From Methylotenera versatilis 301 (lineage in GTDB: Bacteria > Pseudomonadota > Gammaproteobacteria > Burkholderiales > Methylophilaceae): a DNA stretch of 64,000 nt. The stretch lies in assembly GCF_000093025.1 (NCBI RefSeq), contig NC_014207.1, forward strand, positions 1,488,001 to 1,552,000. The letters run 5' to 3'. Below the pieces are notes generated by a model. It was not told the origin of the DNA. It worked only from the letters and a program-made list of their open reading frames with translations, and did no database searches. The translations under genes and the position numbers were made by a program. Shown here in pieces: positions 9,402 through 18,108 of this stretch (position 1 is the stretch's first letter; each line of letters starts with the position of its first letter).

Positions 9402-10610
9402 TTACCGAGCGCCAGTTCGGTACTTATTTGCTTCTTCCCAGCCACTAGTTGCGTTTCCTGCGCTATAAGAATGTGCGCCAGTACCAGCTAGATGGCCGCC
9501 ATCGACAATCAAGTATTCCTCACGAATTGGCCTCAATCCAAACCAGCATTCAAGAATTTCTCTGGTGCCAGCAGCATAGCGTGCCTGCGCACTTAGGCTG
9601 GTTCCAGAAACATGAGGCGTCATGCCATGGTAAGGCATAGTACGCCAAGGATGGTCTTGAGGTGCTGGTTGTGGAAACCAGACATCGCCAGCGTAGCCTG
9701 CCAGATGTCCATTTTCTAGTGCTCGTGCAACCGCATCTTTGTCGCAAATTTTGCCACGTGCAGTATTAATAAGATAAGCGCCACGCTTCATCTTGGCAAT
9801 CAACTTGTCATCGAACATGTGCTCAGTTTCGGGGTGTAGGGGGCAGTTAATCGTTACCACATCACACACCTTAACCATAGATTCAACATTAGGGTGAAAG
9901 GTAAGATTGAGCTCCTTTTCAACATCAGGAGACAGGCGATATCTGTCTGTATAGTGCAGCTTCACATCAAATGCTTTTAGCCGCCTAAGAACTGCTAGAC
10001 CGATGCGCCCAGCTGCAACCGTACCGACATTCATGCCTTCTAGGTCGTAGGAACGTTCCACGCAGTCAGCGATGTTCCAGCCACCTTTTACCACCCATTG
10101 GTATGAAGGTATATAGTTGCGCACCAGACTTAAAATCATCATCACCACATGCTCTGAGACACTGATACTATTACTGTAACTAACCTCAGCCACAGTTACG
10201 CCATGCCGCATCGCGGCTTCTAGGTCGATATGATCGGAACCGATTCCCGCAGTAATTGCAAGTTCAAGTTTTTTTGCCTTCTTAAAACGCTCTTCTGTCA
10301 GGTAGGCTGGCCAGAAAGGCTGTGAAATAACAATACTAGCGTCGGGTAGTTCTTTTTCAAATGTAGAGTTGGCGCCATCTTTATCTGAGGTCACAACCAG
10401 TTTGTGACCTAGTGATTCTAGAAATTTTCGTAATCCCAGTTCGCCAGATACGCTACCTAATAACTGCCCTGGTTTAAAATCTATAGATTTCGGAGTGGGT
10501 AGCGTCTGGCCACCGGGATAGGACTTAATTGTGGGAACACCATCACGTGCATAAGATTTTGGGTAGCCGGTGACGGGGTCATCGTAGAGTACACAGAGTA
10601 CTTTGGACAT
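9402..10610 (-). CDS. fdh: NAD-dependent formate dehydrogenase
   Basis: Oxidises formate to CO2 with NAD+, metal-free D-2-hydroxyacid dehydrogenase fold. 402 aa, collinear with the Pseudomonas sp. 101/Moraxella enzymes. The N-terminal YPGGQTLPTP and the dinucleotide site TVAAGRIGLAVLRR are present. Asn147, Asp222 (NAD specificity), Arg285 and His333 match Asn146, Asp221, Arg284 and His332 of PseFDH. The position of PseFDH Cys145 is Ser146 here. Most Methylophilaceae rely on the metal-dependent enzyme, so this gene beside fae in an inserted block looks like an acquired C1-detoxification or NADH-supply gene. A peroxiredoxin remnant lies upstream in the same direction. Confidence 0.96.
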   Translation of the reverse strand: MSKVLCVLYDDPVTGYPKSYARDGVPTIKSYPGGQTLPTPKSIDFKPGQLLGSVSGELGLRKFLESLGHKLVVTSDKDGANSTFEKELPDASIVISQPFWPAYLTEERFKKAKKLELAITAGIGSDHIDLEAAMRHGVTVAEVSYSNSISVSEHVVMMILSLVRNYIPSYQWVVKGGWNIADCVERSYDLEGMNVGTVAAGRIGLAVLRRLKAFDVKLHYTDRYRLSPDVEKELNLTFHPNVESMVKVCDVVTINCPLHPETEHMFDDKLIAKMKRGAYLINTARGKICDKDAVARALENGHLAGYAGDVWFPQPAPQDHPWRTMPYHGMTPHVSGTSLSAQARYAAGTREILECWFGLRPIREEYLIVDGGHLAGTGAHSYSAGNATSGWEEANKYRTGAR

Positions 10611-10648
10611 TTTAGTCTCCTTTGCTTAATTGCGTATCAGGCAGTTTT

Positions 10649-10863
10649 TCATGGCAAAGTACCAATCTGTCGCTTAGCAAACTCAACAAGCTCTGTAGTA
10701 CAGACTGGCGTGAAATCTCGGGATGGGAAAACAAAATAACCCACTTATTGAGCGCCCACTCAGAAAGACGAATGACTTCCGCAGTGGTTTGCGCTTCGAA
10801 ATCGGGTACAGTTGCGTTTAACTCTAAATGTACAGACGCAGTATCGACCGAAATTATGCTCAT
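10649..10863 (-). pseudogene. Frameshifted, truncated peroxiredoxin
   Basis: From ATG at 10863, with AGGAGA seven bases before it, the frame reads VPDFEAQTT...WVILFSHPE, the start of an AhpC/TSA (1-Cys type) peroxiredoxin. At about 10715-10720 one base is missing. The next frame continues as DFTPVCTTELVEFAKRQ, exactly the family sequence with the peroxidatic Cys, then runs into unrelated residues and TGA at 10651-10649. The remaining about 140 codons are absent. In the original frame the sequence runs to 10612 with a meaningless tail, and fdh begins just beyond. Both lesions (frameshift and loss of the 3' part) argue for real decay rather than one sequencing error. Confidence 0.85.
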
Positions 10864-11162
10864 GACAAATCTCCTTGCATGAATACAACGGCAGCGCATC
10901 AAAAATCAGTAAACGCTTTGTGCACTGCACATTGTTTACTTACAATTATTAGTCAAAACATTAGAGATAAAGTTCGCCAAATGAATTAGTGCTTTTTTAA
11001 AATTAACGTTAAATAAAGACACAGCTTCTTTGAAGTATTTACAGTACCAAGTAACCTAAAATTTCTAGCCTAGTGATGGTTTTGATTCATTTTTAGACTA
11101 TTAACAAATATTCATTCGATCAATATAAGCTACTATTAGTTAATGCTTTTCTAGGGATAGCT
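10864..11162. other. Intergenic region between peroxiredoxin remnant and HlyIII gene
   Basis: About 300 bp, AT-rich. It must hold divergent promoters for the fdh side (minus) and the HlyIII gene (plus). I see no RNA gene, long repeat or clear attachment site in it. Confidence 0.4.
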
Positions 11163-11165
11163 GTG

Positions 11166-11822
11166 ATGAGAGCTCATACTTTAAGTTTAAAACGAGATCA
11201 GTCTCGAAATGAAGAGTTTGCTAATAGCCTTAGTCACGGCATAGGCTTAATAGCAGCAATAGTTGGGGCGCCTTTTCTAATAATTCATGCAATACAACAT
11301 GGAGATGGTCAGTTTATAGTAGGAGTCTCAGTATTTTCATTAACGACCATACTTCTTTACTTAGCCTCGACGGTCTACCATATTCTACCCAACAGTAAAA
11401 TCAAGCGTATATTTAACGTTATAGACCATTCCATTATTTTTCTGCTTATTGCGGGAACATATACGCCATTTACATTGGGTGTATTACGTGGGGCATGGGG
11501 ATGGGCGCTTTTCGGCGTGATTTGGGGACTTGCCTCAATAGGGATTATTTTAAAGGCTTTAAACAAAGCTTCGCATCCAATATTATCGAATGGCCTGTAT
11601 TTATTAATGGGATGGATTGTGGTTATTGCAATTGAACCATTGATTACGAGAATGCCTACTGCTGGATTGTTATGGTTGCTCGCTGGGGGCCTGTTTTATA
11701 CGGTTGGAATAATATTTTACATATTTGACTCGCGACTAAAGTACGGTCATCTAATTTGGCATGTATTTGTGATGGGAGGCACAGTATGTCATTACTTCGC
11801 AATTTTATGGTATGCGCAATGA
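11166..11822 (+). CDS. HlyIII / PAQR-family membrane protein
   Basis: About 218 aa, seven predicted membrane helices. Family motifs: SHGIGLIAA near residue 23, STVYHILP, VIDHSIIFLLIAGTYTPF, and a C-terminal HLIWHVFVMGGTVCHYFAI, which supply the conserved Ser, Asp and His residues thought to bind metal in this superfamily. A GTG three bases upstream (11163) is an alternative start. Called haemolysin III historically; the true role in bacteria is not settled. It is the last gene of the cargo before holB. Confidence 0.9.
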   Translation: MRAHTLSLKRDQSRNEEFANSLSHGIGLIAAIVGAPFLIIHAIQHGDGQFIVGVSVFSLTTILLYLASTVYHILPNSKIKRIFNVIDHSIIFLLIAGTYTPFTLGVLRGAWGWALFGVIWGLASIGIILKALNKASHPILSNGLYLLMGWIVVIAIEPLITRMPTAGLLWLLAGGLFYTVGIIFYIFDSRLKYGHLIWHVFVMGGTVCHYFAILWYAQ

Positions 11823-11844
11823 CTGGAAAAGTGGTGATACAAGC

Positions 11845-11862
11845 CGTAAAACATAGTTTACG
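11845..11862 (+). terminator. Weak hairpin after HlyIII gene
   Basis: CGTAAA / TTTACG with a 6-nt loop, followed by an AT-rich run (ATTTAATTG). A weak terminator candidate separating the cargo from holB. Confidence 0.35.
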
Positions 11863-11963
11863 ATTTAATTGAATAAAAGTTATTTTTCCCTCGAAAAAAG
11901 TTAAAATACGCTTACATTTTACACATAGTTTTTTAATGAAATTATGATTTATATAGAAAATAT

Positions 11964-12968
11964 ATGGCTACAAAAGTAAAAATTTATCCATGGCAAACTA
12001 AGGCTTGGCAGCTCGTTAATCAAGATGACAAGCGTAGAGCACATGCTTTGTTGTTACATGGTCGGGCTGGCATTGGTAAATATGACTTCGCCCGTGAGCT
12101 TAGCCAGTCGCTTTTATGTGCATATCAAGATGACTTAGGGCATGCTTGCGGCACCTGCTCGAGTTGCAATTGGTTTAAAGAGGAAAGTCACCCAGATTTT
12201 CGCTTGCTGAGTCCAGAGCAAGAGTCTGACCCAGATGAAGAGGGTGCGACTGCGAAGAAGACGAAAAAGAAAACACAAATTTCTGTCGCGCAGATCCGTG
12301 ATTTAAGTGACTTTCTAAGCATGTCTAGCCACCGTAGTGATGGGGCACGCATCGTACTTATTCACCCCGCAGAAGCACTTAATTTGGCTTCAGCCAATGC
12401 GTTACTTAAAATGCTTGAAGAGCCTGCGGAGGGTGTTGTATTCATTCTAGTGGCGCATCAACTACAGCGGTTATTACCGACTATTATCAGTCGTTGCCAA
12501 AAAATAAGCATGCCGATGCCTACTGATACGCAATCACTAGCATGGCTTAGTGAGCAAGGCGTGCCAAATGCTAAAGAGCAGCTAGCTTACTTAGATGGCT
12601 CGCCAATTAAAGTGTTTAATGAACAATTGCAATTCTCGCAACTAGGTGAAATATGGCGGTTATTAGCCCTTGGTGGAAAATTACAGCCACATCTTGCTGC
12701 GCCTACATTAATTGCCAGCTCGGTAGAGTCAGGCATTATTGCCTTGCAAAAATGGATCTATGATATTGTTGCAATGCGATTGTCACGCCAAGTACGTTAC
12801 CATGCAATGCACACCACAGCTTTGCAAGCGTTAGCAGACAAGGTAAACTTGAGTAGCTTGTTTCAGTTACAAAAGAAAATTGAAGCACTGCGTAAACTAG
12901 CGCTGCATCCTTTGAATCATGAATTGCAAATGGAAAGCTTACTTCTTGAATACACTCGAATTTTTTAA
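11964..12968 (+). CDS. holB: DNA polymerase III subunit delta'
   Basis: Clamp-loader subunit, 334 aa. P-loop-like LLLHGRAGIGKYDFA at 30-44; Zn-binding cysteines near 52, 62, 65 and 68 (CGTCSSCNWF); sensor region NALLKMLEEPAEGVVFILVAH and the SRC motif (IISRCQKI). Normally directly downstream of tmk; here it is separated from mltG by more than 4.8 kb. pilZ and tatD follow as in other proteobacteria, so the ancestral order resumes at this gene. Confidence 0.95.
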   Translation: MATKVKIYPWQTKAWQLVNQDDKRRAHALLLHGRAGIGKYDFARELSQSLLCAYQDDLGHACGTCSSCNWFKEESHPDFRLLSPEQESDPDEEGATAKKTKKKTQISVAQIRDLSDFLSMSSHRSDGARIVLIHPAEALNLASANALLKMLEEPAEGVVFILVAHQLQRLLPTIISRCQKISMPMPTDTQSLAWLSEQGVPNAKEQLAYLDGSPIKVFNEQLQFSQLGEIWRLLALGGKLQPHLAAPTLIASSVESGIIALQKWIYDIVAMRLSRQVRYHAMHTTALQALADKVNLSSLFQLQKKIEALRKLALHPLNHELQMESLLLEYTRIF

Positions 12969-13034
12969 TTAAACTTTCTAATTAACTCAAAAGACAACAT
13001 TTATAACTAGTATTTGAATTTGTAGAGATCAATA

Positions 13035-13406
13035 ATGGCTGAAGACCTAGCAGAAAATACTAATAATATTCCAAAACCTGGGGTTTTATCGCTCGCAATT
13101 AAGGAAAAAGTCGCGCTATATGCGGCTTATATGCCGTATGTTAAAGGTGGCGGGTTATTTATCCCAACTAACAAGCCCTTTAAAATTGGCGAAGAAGTTT
13201 TTATGCTGTTAAGTTTGATTGATGATCCGATGAAATTGAAGGTTGTAGGTCATGTGGTATGGGTAACACCCGCAGCTCAAGCTGGCAGACCACAAGGTGT
13301 TGGTGTGCAGTTTAGTGATAAAGATGGCGGCATTGAAGCTAAAAATAAAATTGAAGGCTTACTTGGAAGCGCATTAAAGTCATCTCGCGCAACACATACG
13401 ATGTAA
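13035..13406 (+). CDS. pilZ: PilZ domain protein
   Basis: 123-aa single PilZ domain in the holB-pilZ-tatD context typical of the type IV pilus PilZ protein. GGGLFIPTNKPFKIGEEVFMLL and GHVVWVTP...RPQGVGVQF are recognisable. The N-terminal RxxxR c-di-GMP motif is not evident, as in the PilZ-type proteins that act through PilB/FimX rather than by binding c-di-GMP. Confidence 0.9.
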   Translation: MAEDLAENTNNIPKPGVLSLAIKEKVALYAAYMPYVKGGGLFIPTNKPFKIGEEVFMLLSLIDDPMKLKVVGHVVWVTPAAQAGRPQGVGVQFSDKDGGIEAKNKIEGLLGSALKSSRATHTM

Positions 13407-13473
13407 TTCATCGCCGATGCAACTCACATCGCAATTTTGATGCAATTTATGAAGTAATTTACGAAAACCAAAC

Positions 13474-14247
13474 ATGCTTGTTGACTCCCACTGCCATCTC
13501 AATTTCCCTGAACTTTTAGAAAACTTGCCTGCTATCAAGCAAGCGATGCAAGAGAATAAAGTAGGACATGCATTATGCATATCAGTCACGCTGCCAGACT
13601 TCCCCCAAGTACTCGCTTTAGCTGAAACTAACGATAATTTCTATGCATCAGTAGGCGTGCATCCTGATTACGAAGATATTGACGAACCTAGTGTGGATGA
13701 ACTTCTGAAGCTTGCAGACCATCCAAAGATTATCGCAATTGGTGAAACAGGGCTGGACTACTTTAGATTAACCGGCGATTTAGAATGGCAGCGTACACGT
13801 TTTCGTACGCATATTCGTGCAGCTATTGCTTGTGGCAAGCCCTTAGTTATTCATACCCGTAGCTCAGCTGAAGACACTTTGCGTATTATGCGTGAGGAGA
13901 ATGCGCAGCAGGTGGGCGGCGTCATGCATTGTTTTACTGAGAATCTAGATGTGGCACAGCAAGCGATTGAATTGGGCTTTTATATTTCATTTTCTGGTAT
14001 TGTGACTTTTAAAAATGCACTCACTATTAAAGAGGTTGCAATGCAAGTTCCATTAGACAGAATGCTGGTAGAAACAGACTCACCATACTTAGCCCCCATG
14101 CCTTACCGCGGCAAAACCAATCAACCAAGTTACGTAAAGCATGTGGCCGAAGAGATTGCCCGACTGCGTGGTATTTCTTTGGAAGAGGTTTCACAAGCAA
14201 CCACCAATAATTTCTTCCGTTTATTTAGGCACGCTGTAGCTAACTAG
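13474..14247 (+). CDS. tatD: TatD-family metal-dependent hydrolase
   Basis: 257 aa TIM-barrel deoxyribonuclease-like enzyme. Metal ligands visible: DSHCHL at the N-terminus, the Glu in GETGLDY, His in LVIHTRSS, His in GGVMHCFTE, and Asp in VETDSPYLAP. Closely follows pilZ and precedes a beta-lactamase-fold hydrolase, as in many gamma- and betaproteobacteria. It could be named YcfH by position. Confidence 0.93.
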   Translation: MLVDSHCHLNFPELLENLPAIKQAMQENKVGHALCISVTLPDFPQVLALAETNDNFYASVGVHPDYEDIDEPSVDELLKLADHPKIIAIGETGLDYFRLTGDLEWQRTRFRTHIRAAIACGKPLVIHTRSSAEDTLRIMREENAQQVGGVMHCFTENLDVAQQAIELGFYISFSGIVTFKNALTIKEVAMQVPLDRMLVETDSPYLAPMPYRGKTNQPSYVKHVAEEIARLRGISLEEVSQATTNNFFRLFRHAVAN

Positions 14248-14262
14248 CTACAGATAACATTT

Positions 14263-15027
14263 ATGCAACTGACGATGTTAGGGGTAGGGTCAAGCGCCGG
14301 AACGCCTATGATAGGCTGTAAATGCCCTGCATGTGCTTCAACTGACCCTCGCAACAATCGCACGCGTTGTTCTAGCATTATTCATCTAAAAAATGGTAAG
14401 TCGATCTTAATCGATACAGGGCCTGATTTACGTCAGCAATCGCTTAGGGAGAAGCTTACCAGCATTGATGCTGTGTTATACACCCATACTCATGCTGACC
14501 ATTTACATGGCATTGATGATTTGCGCGCGTTTTGTCAAATTCAGCGCACGCAAATTCCGCTCTATGGTAGCCACGATGCTATGCAACATATCGCTGATAA
14601 GTTTGGCTACACCTTGCGTGAACCCAGTAACTTTTGGGATTTACCTGTATTAAAAACGCATATAATTAGCGCACCATTCCAGCTTTTTGAACAAACCGTC
14701 ATACCAATTCCACTTAAGCATGGCAATAGTGATATTTATGGTTATAGAGTCGGTGATATAGCTTACCTGACTGATGTATCAAGCATTCCTGAGGCCTCGC
14801 TGGCATTGTTACAAGGTTTAAAAGTTCTATTATTAGACTGCCTTAGATATACAACACACTATACACACATTAATTTGGAACAAAGCTTGCACTATGCCAG
14901 TCTCATTCAAGCTGATTCCACTTATTTGATTCATATGACGCATGAGCTTGAATTTGCAGCCTTAAGTGAACAGTTGCCGAAAAATGTATTTGTTGGTTAT
15001 GATGGATTAAAAGTATTTGCTGATTGA
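14263..15027 (+). CDS. MBL-fold metallo-hydrolase (PhnP-like)
   Basis: 254 aa. N-terminal GVGSSAGTPMIGCKCPAC carries the Cys pair typical of PhnP-type phosphodiesterases; metal motif THTHADHLHGID; later HGNSDIYGYR, YLTDVSSIP and a C-terminal HMTHELE. Starts 15 bp after tatD, so probably in the same transcript. The substrate cannot be deduced: cyclic phosphodiester or lipoate-type roles are both known in the family. Confidence 0.88.
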   Translation: MQLTMLGVGSSAGTPMIGCKCPACASTDPRNNRTRCSSIIHLKNGKSILIDTGPDLRQQSLREKLTSIDAVLYTHTHADHLHGIDDLRAFCQIQRTQIPLYGSHDAMQHIADKFGYTLREPSNFWDLPVLKTHIISAPFQLFEQTVIPIPLKHGNSDIYGYRVGDIAYLTDVSSIPEASLALLQGLKVLLLDCLRYTTHYTHINLEQSLHYASLIQADSTYLIHMTHELEFAALSEQLPKNVFVGYDGLKVFAD

Positions 15028-15127
15028 GTCAGCGAAAGTTGTTTACGAACGTTAAACTTAAACGTTCTATTAGTGCGTAAAAAAGCTATAAGTGAGATAA
15101 TTACAAGTCGTTTAGGAGATTTAATCA

Positions 15128-15514
15128 ATGCAATTCACCATCAATAAAACCGTTAAAGTATTACTAACTGCTGCAATGTTAGTCACCGTAAGCTTAAGCC
15201 AAGTTAATGCAGCTTCTGCCAGTAAAACTTATACCGAAGATCAGTTTCTTAACTCATTTAGCGGTAAAACTAAAAAGGTGATTTCTGATAAATTAGGCGC
15301 CCCATTTAAAAAAGAACAGTCAGTTAAACCTGCTGGTGCTACAGGCTTTTTAGGCAAAGTGGGTGCTGATGAGAAAGACTCTAAACGTGTAAACGTAGAA
15401 ATGTGGTACTACAAAAACTTAGTTAAATATGATCCAAAACATGCTTACAAAGAAACGGAGATTACTTTTGTAAATGACAAGGTCATGAATATTGCATTCT
15501 TTAATAATAGATAA
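15128..15514 (+). CDS. Small secreted protein, unknown function
   Basis: 128 aa with a clear Sec signal peptide (positive start, hydrophobic core at about 9-26, cleavage near NAASA). The mature part has GKTKKVISDKLGAP and ends with ITFVNDKVMNIAFFNNR, a pattern reminiscent of BamE/OmlA-like small beta folds, but I would not assign the family. GGAGA precedes the ATG. It is followed by a bidirectional terminator. Confidence 0.75.
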   Translation: MQFTINKTVKVLLTAAMLVTVSLSQVNAASASKTYTEDQFLNSFSGKTKKVISDKLGAPFKKEQSVKPAGATGFLGKVGADEKDSKRVNVEMWYYKNLVKYDPKHAYKETEITFVNDKVMNIAFFNNR

Positions 15515-15544
15515 TATTAAATACGTGCGTTTTTAATAAATAAG

Positions 15545-15566
15545 GCCGAGATCATTCTCGGCTTTA
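15545..15566. terminator. Bidirectional terminator
   Basis: Stem GCCGAG / CTCGGC with ATCATT loop, TTTATT on one side and AATAAA-type sequence on the other. It lies between two converging genes and can serve both. Confidence 0.8.
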
Positions 15567-15577
15567 TTTATTGTAGC

Positions 15578-16141
15578 TTACTGTTTATCACGTAAGCCAT
15601 GCCAGTCTTTCTTTTGCATACACAGCAATAAGCCCCTAGTTACTTTTTTGTTTTCCACATTTGGTTCATGAGCATTTCCGAGTGATTGAACGCACTCTTG
15701 AATTGAGCTCTTTAGATTGTCGGGGCTGCCACCTAACTTCCACCATGAGCTTATTTTGAATGTGTCCATAGGGTCAGCAGGCTTCTTTTTTTCAGGAGAA
15801 GAGATTTCCACGTTGGCAGTATTGGGTTTGCCAGCTACAGTTGGTTTTGCTGTTTGGCGATTATCTTTATTTTCAGATGCTTCTATCACAGGATCAGGCT
15901 CATTTTGCATTGAGGCTATAGGTTCTGCTTCATCTAGGTTTTGAACAGTCCATCCATGATCAGCCATACATTTTGCAACAGCCTCTTTAGATGCGTCTTT
16001 CGACGTACAAGTTTTCTTCATAGCTTCTAAATCATTAGCTGTGGCGCCACGTTTATAAGCAAGCTCACCACAGGCGCTTAGTAGCAATGCTGTCAATAGC
16101 ACACTCGTTTGAATCCATCTTTTTGCATAACTATGCATCAT
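15578..16141 (-). CDS. Lipoprotein with two Cys-pair repeats, unknown function
   Basis: Start taken at ATG 16141 (AGAG just before), giving a normal lipoprotein signal ending in LLSAC; an in-frame start at 16180 would add 13 residues before it. About 187 aa. The mature protein has a Cys...CMADHGW segment near the start and a second Cys...CMQKKDWHG near the end, separated by a Pro/Lys/Glu-rich linker, so it may be an internal duplication. Probably outer-membrane anchored. No function recognised. Confidence 0.75.
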   Translation of the reverse strand: MMHSYAKRWIQTSVLLTALLLSACGELAYKRGATANDLEAMKKTCTSKDASKEAVAKCMADHGWTVQNLDEAEPIASMQNEPDPVIEASENKDNRQTAKPTVAGKPNTANVEISSPEKKKPADPMDTFKISSWWKLGGSPDNLKSSIQECVQSLGNAHEPNVENKKVTRGLLLCMQKKDWHGLRDKQ

Positions 16142-16226
16142 CTCTGCTAAACCCTCACCAGTAACCAATTTGAACAACATCGAATTGTTAGCAAAGTTAG
16201 CACATTTTTCAAATTAACACTTAGCT

Positions 16227-16285
16227 ATTACCTACGCAATATTGCGTATTTCACAGTCATTAGAGTCTCGTTAATCTAGCAACAT
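16227..16285 (+). promoter_or_regulatory. Operator/promoter element A upstream of fmdC
   Basis: A 27-bp element (16227-16253) contains the perfect 16-bp palindrome TACGCAATATTGCGTA (16233-16248). Seventeen bases later comes TTAATCTAGCAACAT (16271-16285). The same two elements, at exactly the same spacing, lie before fmdA. The palindrome sits about where a -35 box would be, and the second block may include a weak -10. This fits a class II activator site for the amide/urea regulon. Confidence 0.7.
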
Positions 16286-16383
16286 GTTTTAAAAGGTGAT
16301 GCAGAAATATCCCACCAAAACTACAGATCAAAGCGATAGATTTTTGTATCTACTGAAAATATTTTTATTAATGGAGAGTTGTA

Positions 16384-17523
16384 ATGACATTTAAACTTAA
16401 GACAAGCCTATTAGCAACTGCTGTAAGTGCTGCGCTGTTGCTACCAGCTATGAGTGCGCAGGCTGGCGGAACTATTTCATTTGGTGAAGATAAATCTGTG
16501 AGTGTTGGTTTTGGTATGCGCGGTGGTTATAGCTCGGTTGAAGATGCTGCCGCTAATGGAAGTCGTTCAAACGATTTTACTTTAGACAGTGCACGTTTGT
16601 ACTTATCAGGTTCTTTTAACAAATACATTAAAGGTATGTTGAATACTGAAAAAAGTAATGGTGAAAGCTGGGAAATTATTGATGCTAACGTCCAGTTGCA
16701 AATGACACCAGAAATCGCTATTTGGGCAGGTCGATTCTTATCACCTAGTGATCGCGCTAACATGGCTGGGCCGTATTACTCAATGGGTGGTGGATATTGG
16801 TCTAATATCGCCTCACGCTACGGTTGGAACGGCGGCATTATTGGTCGTGATGAAGGTGTTGCAATCGTTGGTAGTGCCATGGATAACAAAATCGGTTATT
16901 CATTTGGTGCGTTTGAAGGCGAAAATATTTTTAGATTTAGTGGTGTAGGCGCTCAATCACAATCTAGTGCAGCGGCAAAAGCACTCAATGCTGATGACAA
17001 ACTCATGTATGCAGGTCGACTACAGGTTGATTTCTGGGATGCTGAGCCAGGTTACTATGGAACAGGGAACTATTTTGGCGCAGCAGATATTTTAGCTGTT
17101 GGTATTGCGGGTAGACAGAAATCTGATGGTGCTATTAGTTTAACTAAAGCTGGTGATTACAGCTCATACAGTGTTGATTTCTTATTAGAGAAAAAAGATG
17201 TAGGTCCAGGTACAGCTTCACTAGAAGCGGCTTACTATGACTACGATACTGACGACGTATTCTTGAGTGAGCAAGGTAATGCATACTCAGCTGGTGCAGC
17301 TTACTTGTTTAATGAAGCAGTGGGTTGGGGCAAGTTTATGCCATTTGTTCGCTATCAAACATTTCAGCCAGATACCAATATTGATGTAAAAAAATACGAA
17401 GTTGGCACTAATTACGTCATTGCGCCTTACAACGCATTAATTACGGCTGTCTATTCAGATACAAAAACAGATGGTGCAAGCAATGTAAACGCGATTAATG
17501 TTTCTATGCAGTTTCAGTTTTAA
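16384..17523 (+). CDS. fmdC: Outer-membrane amide/urea porin FmdC-like
   Basis: 379 aa with a Sec signal peptide (cleavage after AMSAQA) and repeated amphipathic beta strands ending in Phe (SMQFQF), typical of a trimeric porin. In Methylophilus methylotrophus FmdC is the porin for short-chain amides and urea next to fmdAB; here the same order fmdC ... fmdA-fmdB and a shared operator support that assignment. Substrate specificity itself is not readable. A strong terminator follows. Confidence 0.85.
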   Translation: MTFKLKTSLLATAVSAALLLPAMSAQAGGTISFGEDKSVSVGFGMRGGYSSVEDAAANGSRSNDFTLDSARLYLSGSFNKYIKGMLNTEKSNGESWEIIDANVQLQMTPEIAIWAGRFLSPSDRANMAGPYYSMGGGYWSNIASRYGWNGGIIGRDEGVAIVGSAMDNKIGYSFGAFEGENIFRFSGVGAQSQSSAAAKALNADDKLMYAGRLQVDFWDAEPGYYGTGNYFGAADILAVGIAGRQKSDGAISLTKAGDYSSYSVDFLLEKKDVGPGTASLEAAYYDYDTDDVFLSEQGNAYSAGAAYLFNEAVGWGKFMPFVRYQTFQPDTNIDVKKYEVGTNYVIAPYNALITAVYSDTKTDGASNVNAINVSMQFQF

Positions 17524-17551
17524 ACCAGTATTTATCTCCTAAGATAATGCT

Positions 17552-17587
17552 AAGGCGCGGTAACGTTTTATGTTGCTGCGCCTTTTC
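17552..17587. terminator. Terminator after fmdC
   Basis: AAGGCGC (17552-17558) pairs with GCGCCTT (17578-17584), followed by TTCT. Lies between fmdC and the convergent 17624-18040 gene. Confidence 0.75.
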
Positions 17588-17623
17588 TATTTGCATTGCA
17601 CTGTTTATGAAAGACTATTAGCC

Positions 17624-18040
17624 TTATTGACCACCTACCATTTGATGAACTTGACAGGCGAGTTGAGCAACGGCATATTCATCTGAACCAAAAGAAATAG
17701 GCCTAAATTCAGGTGTTAATTTTTCTGACGATAATAATTTATTTTTCTGGCTATAAAAGTCAATTGAAGTGACCTTGAATAAGGGTTGTTTGCAATTGAA
17801 CAGGGTGTTTTTAACTACATATTGATAGCTGATTAATCTTTTGTTGCTAGTCAATGATTGGTTATTTTTAAAAATAGTTTTAGTTAAAAAGTAAGGAAAG
17901 CCACTCGCAACATTGTAAGAATCGATGTCGACAAAAATCTCATAATCGGCCTTCTTAATGATGGAGTCCCATTCCACAGCCATTGTATTGATGGATATTG
18001 TTAATAAAACAGCACCCATTAGAAGTTGTTTTTTAATCAT
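17624..18040 (-). CDS. Secreted protein resembling surface-adhesin E family
   Basis: 138 aa with signal peptide (MIKKQLLMGAVLLTISINTMA). The mature start VEWDSIIKK...YEIFVDIDSY, a central SYQYVVKNTLFNC and a C-terminal YAVAQLACQ fit the small one-disulphide proteins annotated as surface-adhesin protein E. Encoded opposite to and between fmdC and fmdA, so it interrupts the cluster on the other strand. Family assignment is tentative and no link to amide use is evident. Confidence 0.7.
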   Translation of the reverse strand: MIKKQLLMGAVLLTISINTMAVEWDSIIKKADYEIFVDIDSYNVASGFPYFLTKTIFKNNQSLTSNKRLISYQYVVKNTLFNCKQPLFKVTSIDFYSQKNKLLSSEKLTPEFRPISFGSDEYAVAQLACQVHQMVGGQ

Positions 18041-18108
18041 AGAGTTGAATCGTTCCGCATTAAAGTATTGGTATTAAATTAGCACAAATCTCTCTTATAA
18101 AAGTGTTA

